Assembly: GCA_022575985.1 (NCBI GenBank)
Contig: JAKSXM010000007.1
Span: forward strand, 7,442,501 to 7,506,500
Length of the DNA stretch: 64,000 bases
Direction: 5' to 3'
From: Anagrus nilaparvatae
Lineage: Eukaryota > Arthropoda > Insecta > Hymenoptera > Mymaridae
The number at the start of each line of letters is the position of its first letter. Positions within the stretch are counted from its first letter, which is position 1. Shown piece by piece: positions 37,501-50,800 of this stretch. The notes beneath the pieces were generated by a model, which had not been told where the DNA came from, did not search any database, and worked only from the letters and a program-made list of their open reading frames with translations. A program made the position numbers and the translations under genes.

Positions 37501-38580
37501 TTAAATTTTCTTTTGATTATTATATTTATGTAACAGAACATGTTTGAAATTAAAATTTAAGCTAATTTTATTAGCAAAAATATAAAACTGAGTAATCGGT
37601 AATAAATATTGTTTTTTTCTTTTTCAGTTAATCTGCAAGTAAAATAAAGAAAAAAAAAACAATATCATGAAAAATTATAAACAAAAAGGAACATTATTGG
37701 GATAAATAAAGAAGCATTACAAGTTATAGCTGCCATTTTAAAATTTTTAATTTCTTAGCATTATTTTTTCACAAATAAGTTAAGAAATTTTTTTGTACTT
37801 GGCAATTCATTCTAGTAATAAGCTCAGTTACTTTACAATATTTTTTTAAATATAAATTAACTAATATTAGTCGTCTTTCTAACTCTATATTAAAATAACT
37901 TAAAGTATGTACCAGAATGAACTTGACTTTTTTTAATGATAATTGACACACAAATGAAAATTCAAGTAAAGGAGCTTTTTAATTACATGTTTACATTTTA
38001 TTAATCAAAGTATCCAGTTATAAAAATTAGGCACAGTGTATAAAATCACCAAAGTATGCTCCCAAATGTCTATCGTGTGCAAATATATGACTGCTATAAA
38101 ATGCAAATCCCAATAAATGTATCCATGTATGTAACTTTGATGGGTTGATAATTTTTCTCCACCAATGTGAAAAACTAAACCATGCATGAATATTAGTATA
38201 TGTCCATTAACGTATTATATTTTTTTAATTTTTAATGCTTCTTAATCTTTTTTTTTTATTTGATTGCAGATGAACCACAGTTTTCTAAATCGGTAACAGT
38301 CTTTATGACAAGCAGAGGATTAGTCTTCGAGTCACTTTTTAAAATAATTGAATGTCCACCTTTTTTGAGTAGTATACGTCATGTTGCTTTGCTTACTTTA
38401 ACTCATTTTTTTTTAAAATTCTTTTGAGTATCAGGCAGTTAAGTTTTTCCTACGACTTTTTTTTTCATCGCGATTTTTTATCTTTTTGAACATGTAAAAA
38501 AATTGGTTCTCTTTGATTTGTAGGATAAACTTGTTTTTAAATTTTTTTTTACGATGTGCACGCGAACTTTATAATAAAAT
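34520..38580. other. Long gene-free stretch; Fmr1 3' UTR at its right end
   Basis: No coding exon recognised on either strand. Fmr1 ends at 38581 on the minus strand, so an unknown length of its 3' UTR occupies the right part. Contains a GT-rich microsatellite near 34980-35000, a G-run at 35094-35112, the palindromic element at 35254-35600 and a small hairpin at about 36514-36555 (CTGGTGTATAATTATA / TATAATTACACCAG). Confidence 0.45.
35254..35600. mobile_element. Palindromic element with AACGTTCC ends
   Basis: AACGTTCCAAAAAAAGTTT at 35254 is mirrored by AAACTTTTTTTGGAACGTT ending at 35600. Inward, GTTCCTGAAAG..TTTAAAAAAG, GTTGTGCAAA and GCGCAAAAAGGTT pair imperfectly with the right half (AACCTTTTTGCG, TTTGCACAACCTTTT, CTTTCAGGAAA). 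A degenerate foldback/MITE of about 350 bp; the inverted similarity may extend a few tens of bases further out. Confidence 0.55.
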
Positions 38581-41500
38581 TTAGCCACTTGTGCCATTGA
38601 CCATTGCCTCCTTTGGCTTATTTGTTTGTGGCACCCGTGAGTAACGAGGTCTTTGATCTCTTTGACCTTTTGGCCCTTGCGAGTTGCTGTTTGTTGATGC
38701 AGAAATATCGTTAGATGGTGCACCTTCTTTATTATTTATTGCAGTTGATTGATCTCCTTGTCCAGCGTTGCTATTCCCTGAAATATCAAAATTTAATTCT
38801 ACTCCAAGTTTCTATCAAATAAAATCATTTACATTTCTTTTAAAAAAATACTAAATTAAGTTTACATTTATTAATTATAATTAAACTATATTTTGTGCAA
38901 ATATTAGAATAAAGCAAGAAAAAAAGCATTTTAATTCCTACATTGTGTTTTAACAGGCAAAAATTAAGAGTTAAAAATAAAAAAAAAAATAAAAAAAAAA
39001 ATCACAAATCAAGCTAATTTACCTCGTTTGTTATTAGCTGCAGTTTCATTTTGCTGACGTCTGCGACGAGATCTTTTTTTCGCTGTTCTGAAGCCATCCA
39101 TACTCGATACTGACTCTACATACATTCAAACGATTGTGACCATCTATTAGATTTTTTTTGTCTAACTAATAGATAATTATATTATGGGGGATCATAATAA
39201 AAATTTTCTTTTTTTTTTAATTTAAAAAATTTTTATCGGTTATTTTTCAAGAAACACACTTTTAGTTCGATAAAAAAACACTGTTTTAGTAATTAAATTT
39301 GTTAGATGATCACAAAAGTTTTTCTTTTTTATTTTCTAGTAGCTTAAAAACATTCAATAGTGCATACTAAACTATATATTGATTTTTATATTTTATTTAT
39401 AAAAAATGTAAAATTATTATTTTACAATTTTTGTTAAATTTCATATAAGTTATGCATTGTATTTTCTAAACATGCTGTGTAAATTGCACAAAATAGGTGT
39501 ATATATTTATGTAACTGTGATATTCAAAATTGAAGAATACTTAAATAACTTTATTAATCTAATAAATTACCTCTATCTACACTTGATACATCTTGACTAT
39601 CAAGAACTGTATCTTCATCATCTGTAGTTCGACGGCGTTCATCCCTACGGTCTCTTCTTTGAGCATTTGGACGTCCTTGTCTACCTGCATAACCAGTATT
39701 TCCTCCATGATGACCTACTCCTCGAGGAGGTAAATCACGCACACGATCTTCATTACCATCCATATCTCGTCGAAGACCTAAAAACATTATAAGCCTTAGA
39801 TCTGAAAATAATTGAAATTTTATTATTTTTATATTTATTTATACCACTATTATGTCTGCCTGGTGCTCGGCCTCCTCTTCCACGACCTCTAGCTTGGCCA
39901 CCACGACCACCACGAGAGCTATTATTTTCTTCGGGGCCCATTGACATATTTCTTCTGGTAGGTTGAAAATTTGGCGTTGGACCAGAATTAGATCCATGAA
40001 TACTTCTTAATTGTTGATCAATTTCTAATTTTTCTTGTCTTAATTGTTCAACTTCCTAAAAAGTTTATATTTTTTTACAAAAAATACTCTCTTTTATTTC
40101 AAAACCCTCACTTTGTTATAAATATAAAATATTATGTTATGAATTCTAAATTTTAAAACAAATCAAAGATTAAATTTCAAGAATAAAATTTTATATTAAA
40201 ATTAAATACAATTTTCTTTAAAAGCTTAAAATTTTACTTAATAAATTAATAGTATTTACAAAATTTTTTTTGCATTCAAAAATTCGTTTTCTTTTAAGCT
40301 CTATCTGACTTTGCTAATTATCAGGCTGCTTCTACCCAAAGCACTCTATTTCAAATTAATTTGCAGTCAGCATAACCCTGCATTTAAAATACATTTAGCA
40401 GTATATACTTAATTGCAGACTTTATGCTAACCGTTACTTAACCATGCTTTGCCTGGAACCATTCTTAATAATTTAAATAATTCTTAATAATAAATTTACT
40501 GACCTTTAAGTGCGCTAAGTGATATTCCAATAAAACTTTGGCATTAGCAATACTTTCAACTGTTCCCACAAATACAAAAGGTACTTGACCCTCTTCCCTT
40601 GGTATAGTAGGCTGAGGTTCGTTATCACCTTCAATTTTTACTCTTACCTAATAAAAAAGATTTATTCTTATTTCTAATATAATTAAAATAATTACAGTAT
40701 TTAATTACTTATTTTTGTTATAAGTTTTTGTAAAAACTATGAAATTATTAAAAAAATATATGAATATTATATAAAAATACTTACAACTCCACTTTTATCT
40801 ACTATTTCCTGTATAATTCTTCCATTCTTTCCAATAACTTTTCCTACAAGAATTCTTGGAACTTGTATTGATTCTTCACTATATTCAAGCATAGATCGAG
40901 CTTTTTTGACAGCTTCATGTGTCTATTTAAATTTTATAAATCAAGATGCCCATTAGAGTTTAAAAGATTGTAAACTACAAAGAAAAATTATTCAAGAAAC
41001 TTACTTCACCATAAATTTTAAATGTACATGAATTCTCTTCTAACTCAATGTTGGTAATACCATCAACTTTTCTTGCTTGTTGAATATTTGCTCCATGAGC
41101 TCCTATAGCAAGACCCATTAAATCTTCTCGGACACTAAATTCATCTGTGTACCTATAATAAAAAAAATTGCAATTCTTTTTCCGCATGTAATTTTGATTG
41201 AACATTTTTTTTATAAAAAGTAATGGTAAAAATAAAATATCATGCAATGAATATATAAATTTAATTGAAAGTTACTACTTTTCATGCAGTAAAAATAATG
41301 TATATACCCAAAAAAAAAAAAATTAAAAAAAAATCAACTTTATCAATCTGATCGATGCTTTGTATTTCAAAATTTTTGGCTAACAAATTTTTTATGAATA
41401 ATTGCTTAGTTGTCAAAATTTTGATAAACCCTCAAAATATGTTTCTTAAAATTTTTTTTGCACTTAATTACTAAAAATTTTTATATAACCTAATAAAAAA

Positions 41501-44157
41501 TAAAAGGAATAGAGGCTTTTTTATAAATAAGTTAAGAATTTTGAAAATCAAGGATATAAAAGCTGCATTTTTTAAAAATTAGAGTTAAAATATAATTTCA
41601 GATCACTCAAACGCTTATTTTAAGAATTATAATAAATGTAATTGAAGCATTCAATTATAATTTAACTACTTAGCATATATATAAATATATATGGCATGCA
41701 GATAAAATTTTTAATTTTACTCTTTAAAATACTTTGGGAATCTACAAAAATACAGCTGCATTTAAATATGCAATATTACAAAAAGCTAATCTTTACAGTG
41801 ATCTAAACCACTCAGCTCAATGGGTCTCACCTTGAATTTGTTCTGTTTCCTGAATCAAAATCTGAGACTCGCTGATATGAGTTTGATGCTCTAAATTTGC
41901 TGAAATAAAAAAGAAATACCCTGATGTAACGTTGGAATCAAAGAGAATTTTTTTTTACAAATATTATGCATTTGCTTTATTCTGTCTGTCCCTGGTTTTC
42001 TTTCTTTCCATACTTTACTCAGCTAAACCCTCTTCATTTTATAGCGGTATATGTACTTTTTGATGGACATAAGATTTTATTAATGCATGCACAAGTTCTT
42101 ATTTTGAATTTAAATAAACGTTTTATTATTTATTTAAATCTTTTATAACTGTGACGTAACTTTATAATTCAAAGCATCGATCATTGATAAAATTTTGGAA
42201 TCTAAATTCAATGCTTTTTCTTCTCTTATTATTTTTTTTTTAAACCCGATTTTTTAGTTAAAAAAATAAAAGCTTGTACTATATCAAAATTGCAAGACTC
42301 GTAATTTTGAAATTTAAAAAAAATGAAATTTGCCTAAGCACAACGAATAAAAATTAAATGCTTACGAAATTTAAAATGTTAATTTAAAGCAAAATTATTA
42401 TATCTTAGTACTTATAATTTAATAAACATTTATATGTTAAAAGTTTATAAAATTAAGAATTACAAGTTTTTTGTAAATAAAATTTTGGCAATAATTAAGC
42501 TTTTTTAAAAATTTATTTTTTTTAGTTAGTTTTCTAAAAAAATTTTAACTACTTTTTTAAATTAACTACTTAATATTACAGACTGTATGGTAGCGAGGAA
42601 AGTAAATGTACAGAAAAATTTTATTAGTGAAAGAAAAAAATTATAGATTTAAAAGAACGGGCAGAAAAGATATAATCAGTCATGAGTTTATTATAAAATA
42701 AGCTTTAAAATGTTAAAAATAGGATTTTCTACTCACACTCCACTTGTTTGAAGTTTTGTAGTTTCTAACTGTCGAGCAGCTTCTTCAGTTCTTTTTAAAA
42801 GTAAAACCTAAAAAAGATTAATTCTTTAATATTTATTTTATAAAATTTATGAAATATGTTACTTTTTGTGAAAGATTTCTAAAATGCATTTCTTGCAACA
42901 TATTACAGTGCCTTCGAATATTCTCTTGACGGGAGATGGCCAGCAATACTCCTCGTTCAGGCACATATCGACACACTGCTGCTCCTATTGCTTTTTGAAA
43001 TTCTTTGTGTACGTTATCCATTTTTGCACTGCAACAAAGCACACTTAAATAGTTACATTTTTCAATTTATCAAAGAGAAAAAAATACTTACAACTCTCGA
43101 AGTTCTTCAGGTACTTCAATTTCAACTTTGTGAAACGTATTTTTATCAATAGGAGGGTTTGGATTTTTAGGTCTTAATCTTTCGCTAGCAACTATTTCGG
43201 TATATGCATAATCCCAGCCAAGATATTCTATTACTTGAAAACCTCCTTTAGTCATCTATAAAATTTAATATTATTAACTAAAAAAATATAAATTTGAAGA
43301 AATAAAATAGACAGGCTGTACTGACATTTATAATTGCTCTCCACCAACCACTCGCTTCTTGATCATTTGCTCTAGAAAATACTTCTATCTCCTGATTCTC
43401 TTGGAAGTCAGGTTTGGGAGAGTCTTTTGATGGTGGTAACCTAACTTTAGAAAAAGCAAACTTGGATTCTGGTTGCCAGCTAGTAAAATAAAAACATTAA
43501 ATATTTTCATTTATTTACTATATTTAAAATTTAATTCAAAACAAGCTTACTCATTTTCAAATGCAACGAGTACTTCTTCCTCAAAAACATCTCTGATAAA
43601 GGCCTAAAAAAATTCGTTTAACAATTATTCCATTTTTAAAATTTAATTTAAAAAAGGTTAATAAAATTACGATTTTTATTTTTCTTAAAATTTTGCAATA
43701 ATAGCCAAAAATGGGAATGAAATACGGCGCGTGAGCGCCCATGCGTGCATGAGGAAATTTTAGGTTCATGTTCAATTATAGTAACATATTTAGATTTTGG
43801 GTAAATTTTCGACTTTTGGACAAATTTAGCATGAAAATAAAATGAACATTTTTTTTAGTAATTTACTAAATATATCGACGCCCTATTAAACCAAAAGTCA
43901 TGGCGTCAAGAGGGAAGCCGCCGCGCGCTCAGGGCTCCTCCAAAGAAGGGAAAGGGGGGTGTAAACCCCGGACATGAATCTTCTCTTTTAACGTACAAGT
44001 ACATAGGTTAAGAAGTCATAATCAAAAAAAATTATTGCAATTAGTTATAAATCAATGATAAAAATTATCAGAACAACTTATTTTTGTGTACTTTCGAAAA
44101 ACCAACCTTATAATAAGCTCCATTTTCGCCGCATACTTCGACCGCGAGATCCTCCAT
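38581..44157 (-). CDS. Fmr1: Fragile X messenger ribonucleoprotein (FMR1 homologue)
   Basis: Thirteen coding exons (minus): 44157-44107, 43603-43551, 43479-43326, 43255-43092, 43028-42863, 42807-42737, 41152-41005, 40922-40785, 40647-40504, 40055-39845, 39777-39571, 39115-39023, 38777-38581; 598 residues from the first ATG. Cytoplasmic RNA-binding repressor of translation on ribosomes, in RNP granules and synapses. The N-terminal tandem Agenet/Tudor part is [37 protein letters not shown] and [21 protein letters not shown]1 is [20 protein letters not shown] (GAHG 237-240), KH2 is [20 protein letters not shown] (GKNG 300-303), then [20 protein letters not shown], a leucine-rich export-like helix ([12 protein letters not shown]) and an RG-rich segment at about 411-429. 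All borders keep frame. The exon 4 donor could be GTAAGT (used) or GTTGTAAG, changing one residue. An ATG-free in-frame extension precedes the start (separate entry). Confidence 0.94.
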
Positions 44158-44457
44158 CTTGCTTTTGTGTGAGACGGGCGACCCAGCAGGCCACTCTCTC
44201 GTAGTAGGCGATGGTGGTATTGCTGAGATGGGTGCTCGACAGCCACGATCTTGCGGATCTTGTAGTTCAATTAGTCGTCTATTCTGGGTTATCCTGATCG
44301 ACTGCGCGCTGCTGTCGACACTGCTATTGCTAATGCCAGAGATGGGATTTTTGTTATTGTTGTTATTATTATAATCGGAAGACGAGGACGACCTTACCGC
44401 CCCCTCGGCTAATGGAGCCGGTTGCGGTGATGTTGAATTAATTTCCGCCAGTGCCAC
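44158..44457 (-). promoter_or_regulatory. ATG-free in-frame upstream extension of Fmr1
   Basis: The 300 nt before the first Fmr1 ATG stay open in the Fmr1 frame back to a TAA at 44464-44466, yet contain no ATG in any of the three frames. The first near-cognate codons after the stop are GTG (44457) and CTG (44451). The translated extension is low-complexity: five serines, then DYNNNNNNKNPISGISNSS, then basic and proline-rich stretches. Base composition is much less AT-rich than the flanks. In Drosophila a longer FMRP isoform starting at a non-AUG codon has been described (established knowledge). Here this could encode the same kind of isoform or be simply a 5' leader. Confidence 0.6.
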
Positions 44458-44466
44458 AATTAATTA

Positions 44467-46743
44467 CCTGTATTTTTTTAAATAACCAAATTATATAAGT
44501 AATTTGTTCAATACATTTTTTTTTAATATTACCAAACTATATTTCAATTGTTTTCCGTAAATAGGAACAATTCTGAACAAATTTTTTTGGTTAAATTTAG
44601 TTTGATTAGTTTTTTAGTTTTATAATATAACAATTAATGTAATATTTAATAATTTATTTAAAGTTTAAAAGATCGTGAAACTTTTAATATATTTTTAACA
44701 ACAATATTTTATTTTAAAATAAGTAAAATAAATAATAAGTAAAATAATATAACTTCATTAAGGAACAATCGCACGTTCTGAACTAAAACTTAAACTGACA
44801 TAAAAAACAATGACGAACCGGCGAAATGACAGTTATTTGATGAATTCAAATATACCAAGAAAATAAATCTTGTATTGGTGTGTTTGTAAAATATATCGAT
44901 TTGTATTATGCACACTTTGTAAATATAAGATTCTTTGAAATTTAAATGTTAAATTTATAATAATTTCGGCACATGAAATTTCAGGTGCATACTATGAAAA
45001 TCAGCGCGAAAATTTTAAAAACGTTTTAAAAAAGTATAACATATTCAGATATATTTGCCGAGTTTTTTACCTTTGTTTACTGTAGGTGTATAAACAAATA
45101 TTTTTTTTCATAAAAAATTTTCTACTGAGATGCAAAATATATATCATCAAGGCCCAATTTGATAAATGGTTTTGTTTTACCACTACTATAACCGCCTGGC
45201 TAAAAGATTTTTTATAATAGCTTTTTATTTTACATCCTTTGTTATAAATTTTTGGGCCTGCTTCCTATATAAATATATCGCTATATATTACCAAAAAATT
45301 AATGTCATTATCTTTTTTAAATAAAATTGCAGCATTCCGGAGCTTTCTAATTACCGGCATTTTCTATAGAATAGGGAATCTAGTAAATTAGGGCTGATTT
45401 GAGCTATATAATCGGTTCCTGATTTCCTAAAAAACAATTTAAAAAAATTTCCTCTTACAGAAAATTTTCTTTTTAGCTCCTCGAGGAGTAGATCTACACC
45501 ACTATCGTCTTCGATTTTTGATATTCGATATTTTTTTTTATCAAATAATAATTCATAAGTTCGTATTGCTATTCAACGCCATTTGATTCGATGCGAACTG
45601 TTTATTATATTATAAATTATTATTTAGTAAAAAAAATATCAAAAATCGTAGATAATACTGGTGAGGAGGAACGAAAAAAGAAATTTTCTGTAAGTAGAAA
45701 TTTTTTTTAATAGCTTAGGGAAGTGTCAACTGTTTGGGAAGCCGATTTGTTTCTAATTTTCAGAACAGGTTGCGGTAGTTTAAAAAACATCCTCTATACC
45801 ATCAATTTACCTGAATGAGCCTCCTGGGCCAGGGAATTGGACTCTTTAGCAGGGATATATACTTATATAATATGCTATAAGATATAGAGGTTTAGACGCT
45901 GCTACCCTGTAACCCAACCAAATACCTTTTGGTTGTTCTCATTTTTTTGTGCAAGTATCATCCTTTAATTCCCATAAACAACAATTTTGTATCAATTATT
46001 CTCTCATCGCTATAGCCAATTTACTATAAATGTCCATTTTGGCCAAAAAGTAAAAATTAAATACCAATTTTTTTTTCTTTTTCGAGATACTATATATGCC
46101 TAATTTTTTTCTATAGAAGTTGTAGTTTTAAATAATCCGAGAGGGGACTGGGGGGGGATTAAGTCCCCCCGAAATTTTGTATTTTTTTCAAAAGTGGGGG
46201 TAAAATGCAGTTGGGAGGGTGAAAATTTACGTTAGAGCCCCCCATCCCGAAGCCCTCCCTGAACAAAAATCCTGGCTACGTGAAAATGATATAAAAATTT
46301 TCAACTTATATGAATATTTGACATTGCTAGAGGGAATAAGTGAAAAGGTTTAGCGAAAAATTTTCTATATCATACCTCCACCTAGAATTTATAATGATCT
46401 TCAATATGAGTTCATCCAGATCTGGGAAAAGTGGCATTCATGACCTGAAAAATTAATAAAACTTAACATGTATAATTTATACTACAAATAAACATTTAGA
46501 ATTTTTTTTAAATAATTTTGTTCCAAATACTGAAAACCATTGATTAAACATATATAGTTAAAATATTTTATTAGTTACAAATATGCTATGCAAAAACACC
46601 CAGTGGTGGACAAGCTCCCTAAAAACGCCATTTAATTCAGATCTATATCACCGAAACGACTTAAGCAAAAGGGAAAAATAAAGAATTTTTGAAAATTTTA
46701 TAATGTACAAAATGAAAACTATACCATTTAATCAATTTAAGGA
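44467..46743. other. Gene-free stretch upstream of Fmr1
   Basis: Should contain the Fmr1 promoter and any 5' noncoding exon; a CAG|GTAATT string at about 44464-44470 could be the donor or acceptor of such an exon. A G/C-rich repeat-like patch at about 46135-46275 (runs of G and C, ending in CCTGGCTACGTG) looks like transposon debris. No coding exon recognised. Confidence 0.4.
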
Positions 46744-46875
46744 TACACGGCCAGGCTGCTTTGCTTGAAATTTTTTTTTGCTTGAATTTTCAAGCATTTG
46801 CTTGAATTTTCAAGTAAATGCTTGAAATTTAAAGCAAACTGCTTGAATTTTCAAGCAAAGCAGCCTGGCCGTGTA
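46744..46875. mobile_element. 132-bp MITE flanked by TA
   Basis: CACGGCCAGGCTGCTTTGCT (from 46746) is an exact inverted match of AGCAAAGCAGCCTGGCCGTG (ending at 46873), each bordered by TA, the target duplication of Tc1/mariner-type elements. The inside is made of alternating CTTGAATTTTCAAG-like palindromes. No ORF of significance. Confidence 0.7.
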
Positions 46876-47829
46876 GATCTGGAAGCTATTTGGTTAAGCA
46901 ACGTTATTCTTAAAACTTTAACTCTGTATTTTTTAGCTCAGGAGGCACATTCAGATAAACTGAGGTCACTGAGGATGTTATTTGTTAGTAAAAACTTATA
47001 CAGTTCTTTCTTAATAAAAATAAAGATTATATTTTTAAACAATAATTCTATTGATTTCTAACTTTCTTTTCATTTTTAATTTAAAGTTAAAATTATACTT
47101 TTCAATTAAAATTTAAAAAAAAATGTTAGTCCTCATAAGAATTGAATATTTTTCCGTCCGAAGCAATTGCTTCGTTTGCTTGTCTGAATCAGTTCAAATT
47201 ACGTGCGGATAACTCATATGCATTCGCTCATATATACATATATATCATATATTATACATTCTAAATATACATGTAAGTAACCTGGTATGTAAGTATACAT
47301 TTGATATACATACACTATACTTATACATATTTATAGCCGAGTTTAATTTAAAAGGAAAGGGAAGTCGAAAAGTTATATATACTGTGAAGTATACACTTAC
47401 TTCTTTATGTAAAGTAGAAGTGATTACACATTCGTAAGCTTATAAGAAGACGAGGGGAATATCGTCATATCATTGACGACTTTGGACTTTGGAGTGGAAA
47501 ACCTCTGATACGCTGATATCATCGCATTTTCTTTTTTGTTTATTGAAAATCGGATCTACCATAGTGAAGTGATCAAGTTTTTAATTGATAGTCTAGTATT
47601 TTAGACATTAAAAATTTTTGTTTGTACACCGATTTAAAGATTTTTACGTGATTTTTATACTTAATGCTTTCTTATTAATGCATTAACCATTTAATTATTA
47701 CGGTCTACGATTATTAAAAAAAAAAAAAAAAAGAAAAGTTATTCACACATGCATACGCATTCACGCAAAAAGTCAATGTTGAAATTATGATAACGTTTTG
47801 GTAAATTAAAAATCTGGAAGTTACAGAGA
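46876..47829. other. Upstream region of the RNF19-type gene
   Basis: No coding exon recognised. Segment 47150-47560 is less AT-rich and may hold promoter or 5' leader of the downstream gene; a run of 17 A lies near 47716-47732. A TSS cannot be placed from the sequence. Confidence 0.35.
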
Positions 47830-50800
47830 ATGCTCAAGGACGTAGAAATCGGAGCTGGAGGATGCAGCGGATCAATTTCTAGACCACGAAGATTAATTCC
47901 AAGGTTTTCTTTAAGAAGGTTACTTTATGCTAGTCCTCTAATAGGGCCTCGTTTTGCTAGGCAATTAAACCAAACAAGTAGAAATACAAAAGGTATTTAT
48001 AAATATTTTCATTAATTTCTTCTGTGAATATTCAGAAAATTCATTTATTTATGAATTTATTTAGCTAAAGATGCATCTAGTAAAACTCAAGATGTTGAAA
48101 AAGGTGAAACCAGGGTAAATAATGTTTCAACTAATTATAGTACAACTAACGCAGATTTGCAAAGAAGTTACAGTAAAGCATCTGTTGCTTTAACTGCAGG
48201 AAAAGTAAGAAAATCATAAACACATAAACACACATCTTTGATTCATTAACTAATTAAATTTCACATTTTAGAGTTCTGATAATGGATCAACTGAATGTCC
48301 GTTATGTCTAGCTGAACTTCCAATAGAACTTTTTCCAGTTATACAATCATGTCATCATCGTAGTTGTTATGATTGTTTTCAACAATATTTGAAAGTAGAA
48401 ATATCGGAATCAAGAGTTAATATTGCTTGTCCAGAGTGTTCTGAACCTTTACATCCTAATGGTAATTAAAGCATAGTATATGCGTAAATAGATTATTTAG
48501 ACATTTTTGTAATTACTATTTTCTTTTAAAGATATTCGTATGATTTTAAATGACCAAGTACAATTAGAAAAATATGAAGACTTTATGGTACGAAGAGTAT
48601 TAGCTGTAGAACCCGATGCAAGATGGTGTCCAGCTCCAGATTGTAGTTTTGCTGTAATAGCAGCTGGTTGTGCATCTTGTCCAAAATTGCGTTGTGAAAA
48701 ACCTGGCTGTGATTCTTATTTTTGCTATCATTGTAAGGCTCGGTGGCACCCTAACCAAACTTGCGATGCAGCAAGAGCACAAAGATTGCAATATTACGAA
48801 AGAAGTTCATCATTAAGTTTTAGTCAAACTGATTCTCAACATAGTAAGTCGTAGCAATATTTTTATTAATAAATTTTTCTGAAATATTTATCATACATTA
48901 TTTTTTTAAGGAGATGACATTAAACCATGTCCACGATGTCAAGTATTAATTGTTAAAATGGATGATGGAAGTTGTAATCACATGACTTGTGCTGTATGTG
49001 CTGCAGAATTTTGTTGGCTTTGTATGAAAGAAATTAGTGATCTTCATTATTTAAGGTTAATATAATAATTTTTTTTATTTTCAATTTTCATAATTAAAAA
49101 AATAATAAAAATTCATTTTTTAGTCCATCGGGATGTACCTTTTGGGGAAAAAAACCGTGGTCAAGAAAGAAAAAAATTCTTTGGCAATTAGGAACACTTG
49201 TTGGAGCACCTGTTGGTATAGGCCTTATTGCAGGTATTGCAGTACCTGCAATGATTATAGGTAATAGAAATTTAAAATTATTTTTATTTTTTTTAATGTT
49301 TATTGAAAATTAAAGTTACTCATGTTTTTCTGGTATTAATAAATTTTAAAATTTGAGTTTAAGTTTAAATAATATCTGTACATATTAAATATTAAACACT
49401 GAATTTCAAATTTTTGAGATATAAGCTAAAAATTTAAACGGAAAAAATATTAGTAAAATAAATTTTTTATCATCTAAACTGTGTTTTTTAATCTGCACAG
49501 TTAAGAGTATTGTTTAAGCTAAAATAATTATTTTGAGTTTTTAAGGAGTATAAACACTTTATCAGTAAAAAAAATTATTAAATGACTTATTTATTATTTA
49601 TTTAGGCATCCCAGTTTGGGTAGGACGAAAATTATACACAAGATATCAAAAAGCCAATAAACATAAAAGAAATGCATTTGTTGCTGGTGGAGTCACAGCA
49701 TCAGTAAGTAGAAAAAAAATATTATTTAATTCATTAATTTTGCCCCTTGCTCTACTACATGGTTTTATCATTACCCCACTTACATTTACGAGGTTTAAGC
49801 CCCAAACAAAGTATTTGAAAATAAAAATTCGGAGGGTATTTGGAGATAAAAATTTTTGATCCAAATTCTAAATTGCATAGAGTATTAAAGATGTATGAAA
49901 AAAATTAATTTTGAAGGATGAAGGATTTTTTAAATAACTGACCATAATTTTATGCTATATAAATTATACATATTTATTTAATTTTACAAGCATTTTTCTT
50001 AATAAAAAAAATCCAAAATCTTAAATTGAAACATCATTTTTATTAATTTAAAATTTTTGGTATCGTTGCTGTATTTATAAATATTAATTATTGGCATAAT
50101 TAATATAAAACAATTTTATTTTGCATGACGAGCTTAAAAAAATATATTAAAAAATTTATTATTTTAATTTTTTTTAGTTATAAAATTATTATTTATTTTA
50201 ATTATCACAAAACAGTAAAAAGTACTACAAAAAATTTGTTTTCAAGTTAATGATTAAATTTAAAAGTTTGTTTTTTGATTCTGATTTAATTGATACAGAA
50301 TTTATGAAAATATTTTAAATGAAAAAGAAAAAACTCTTAAAAAGTAAACAAAAGAAAAATATACAATTTTCAAGTCTAAATAAATAAAAGATTTTAAATA
50401 TCTTTAAGTTAAAAAATTAAAAAAAGTAATGTTTTTTTATTTTTTGATTGTTTATTTATCTTTTATTTAAATTATATGGTATCTTACAATAACTGTCAGG
50501 AATAATTAATTTTTAATTTTCATGCAGTCTGTTCTTTAGTATTTTTCATAAATAATAGGATATCAATTAAAAAAATTAGTCTTTCGTTTGACATTCAATA
50601 GTTTTCATTCACTCTATTGACATTTTTATTAATAATTATTGCATAAAATCTACATCGCAAAAAAGATACGTTTTTTTAAAATGATTATTAACAATGTGAT
50701 AATTTCATAAAGGGATGTGAAATTGATTATCATCATTATTTGAATAAAATTTATACAATGCTATACAAGCTTCTATTAGTATTCAAAAAAATACACCTTT

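Noticed and set aside
44159..44374. Plus-strand ORF antisense to Fmr1 exon 1
   Set aside because: Mirror ORF of the less AT-rich, stop-poor coding segment; its poly-Leu end is the complement of the Asn run.
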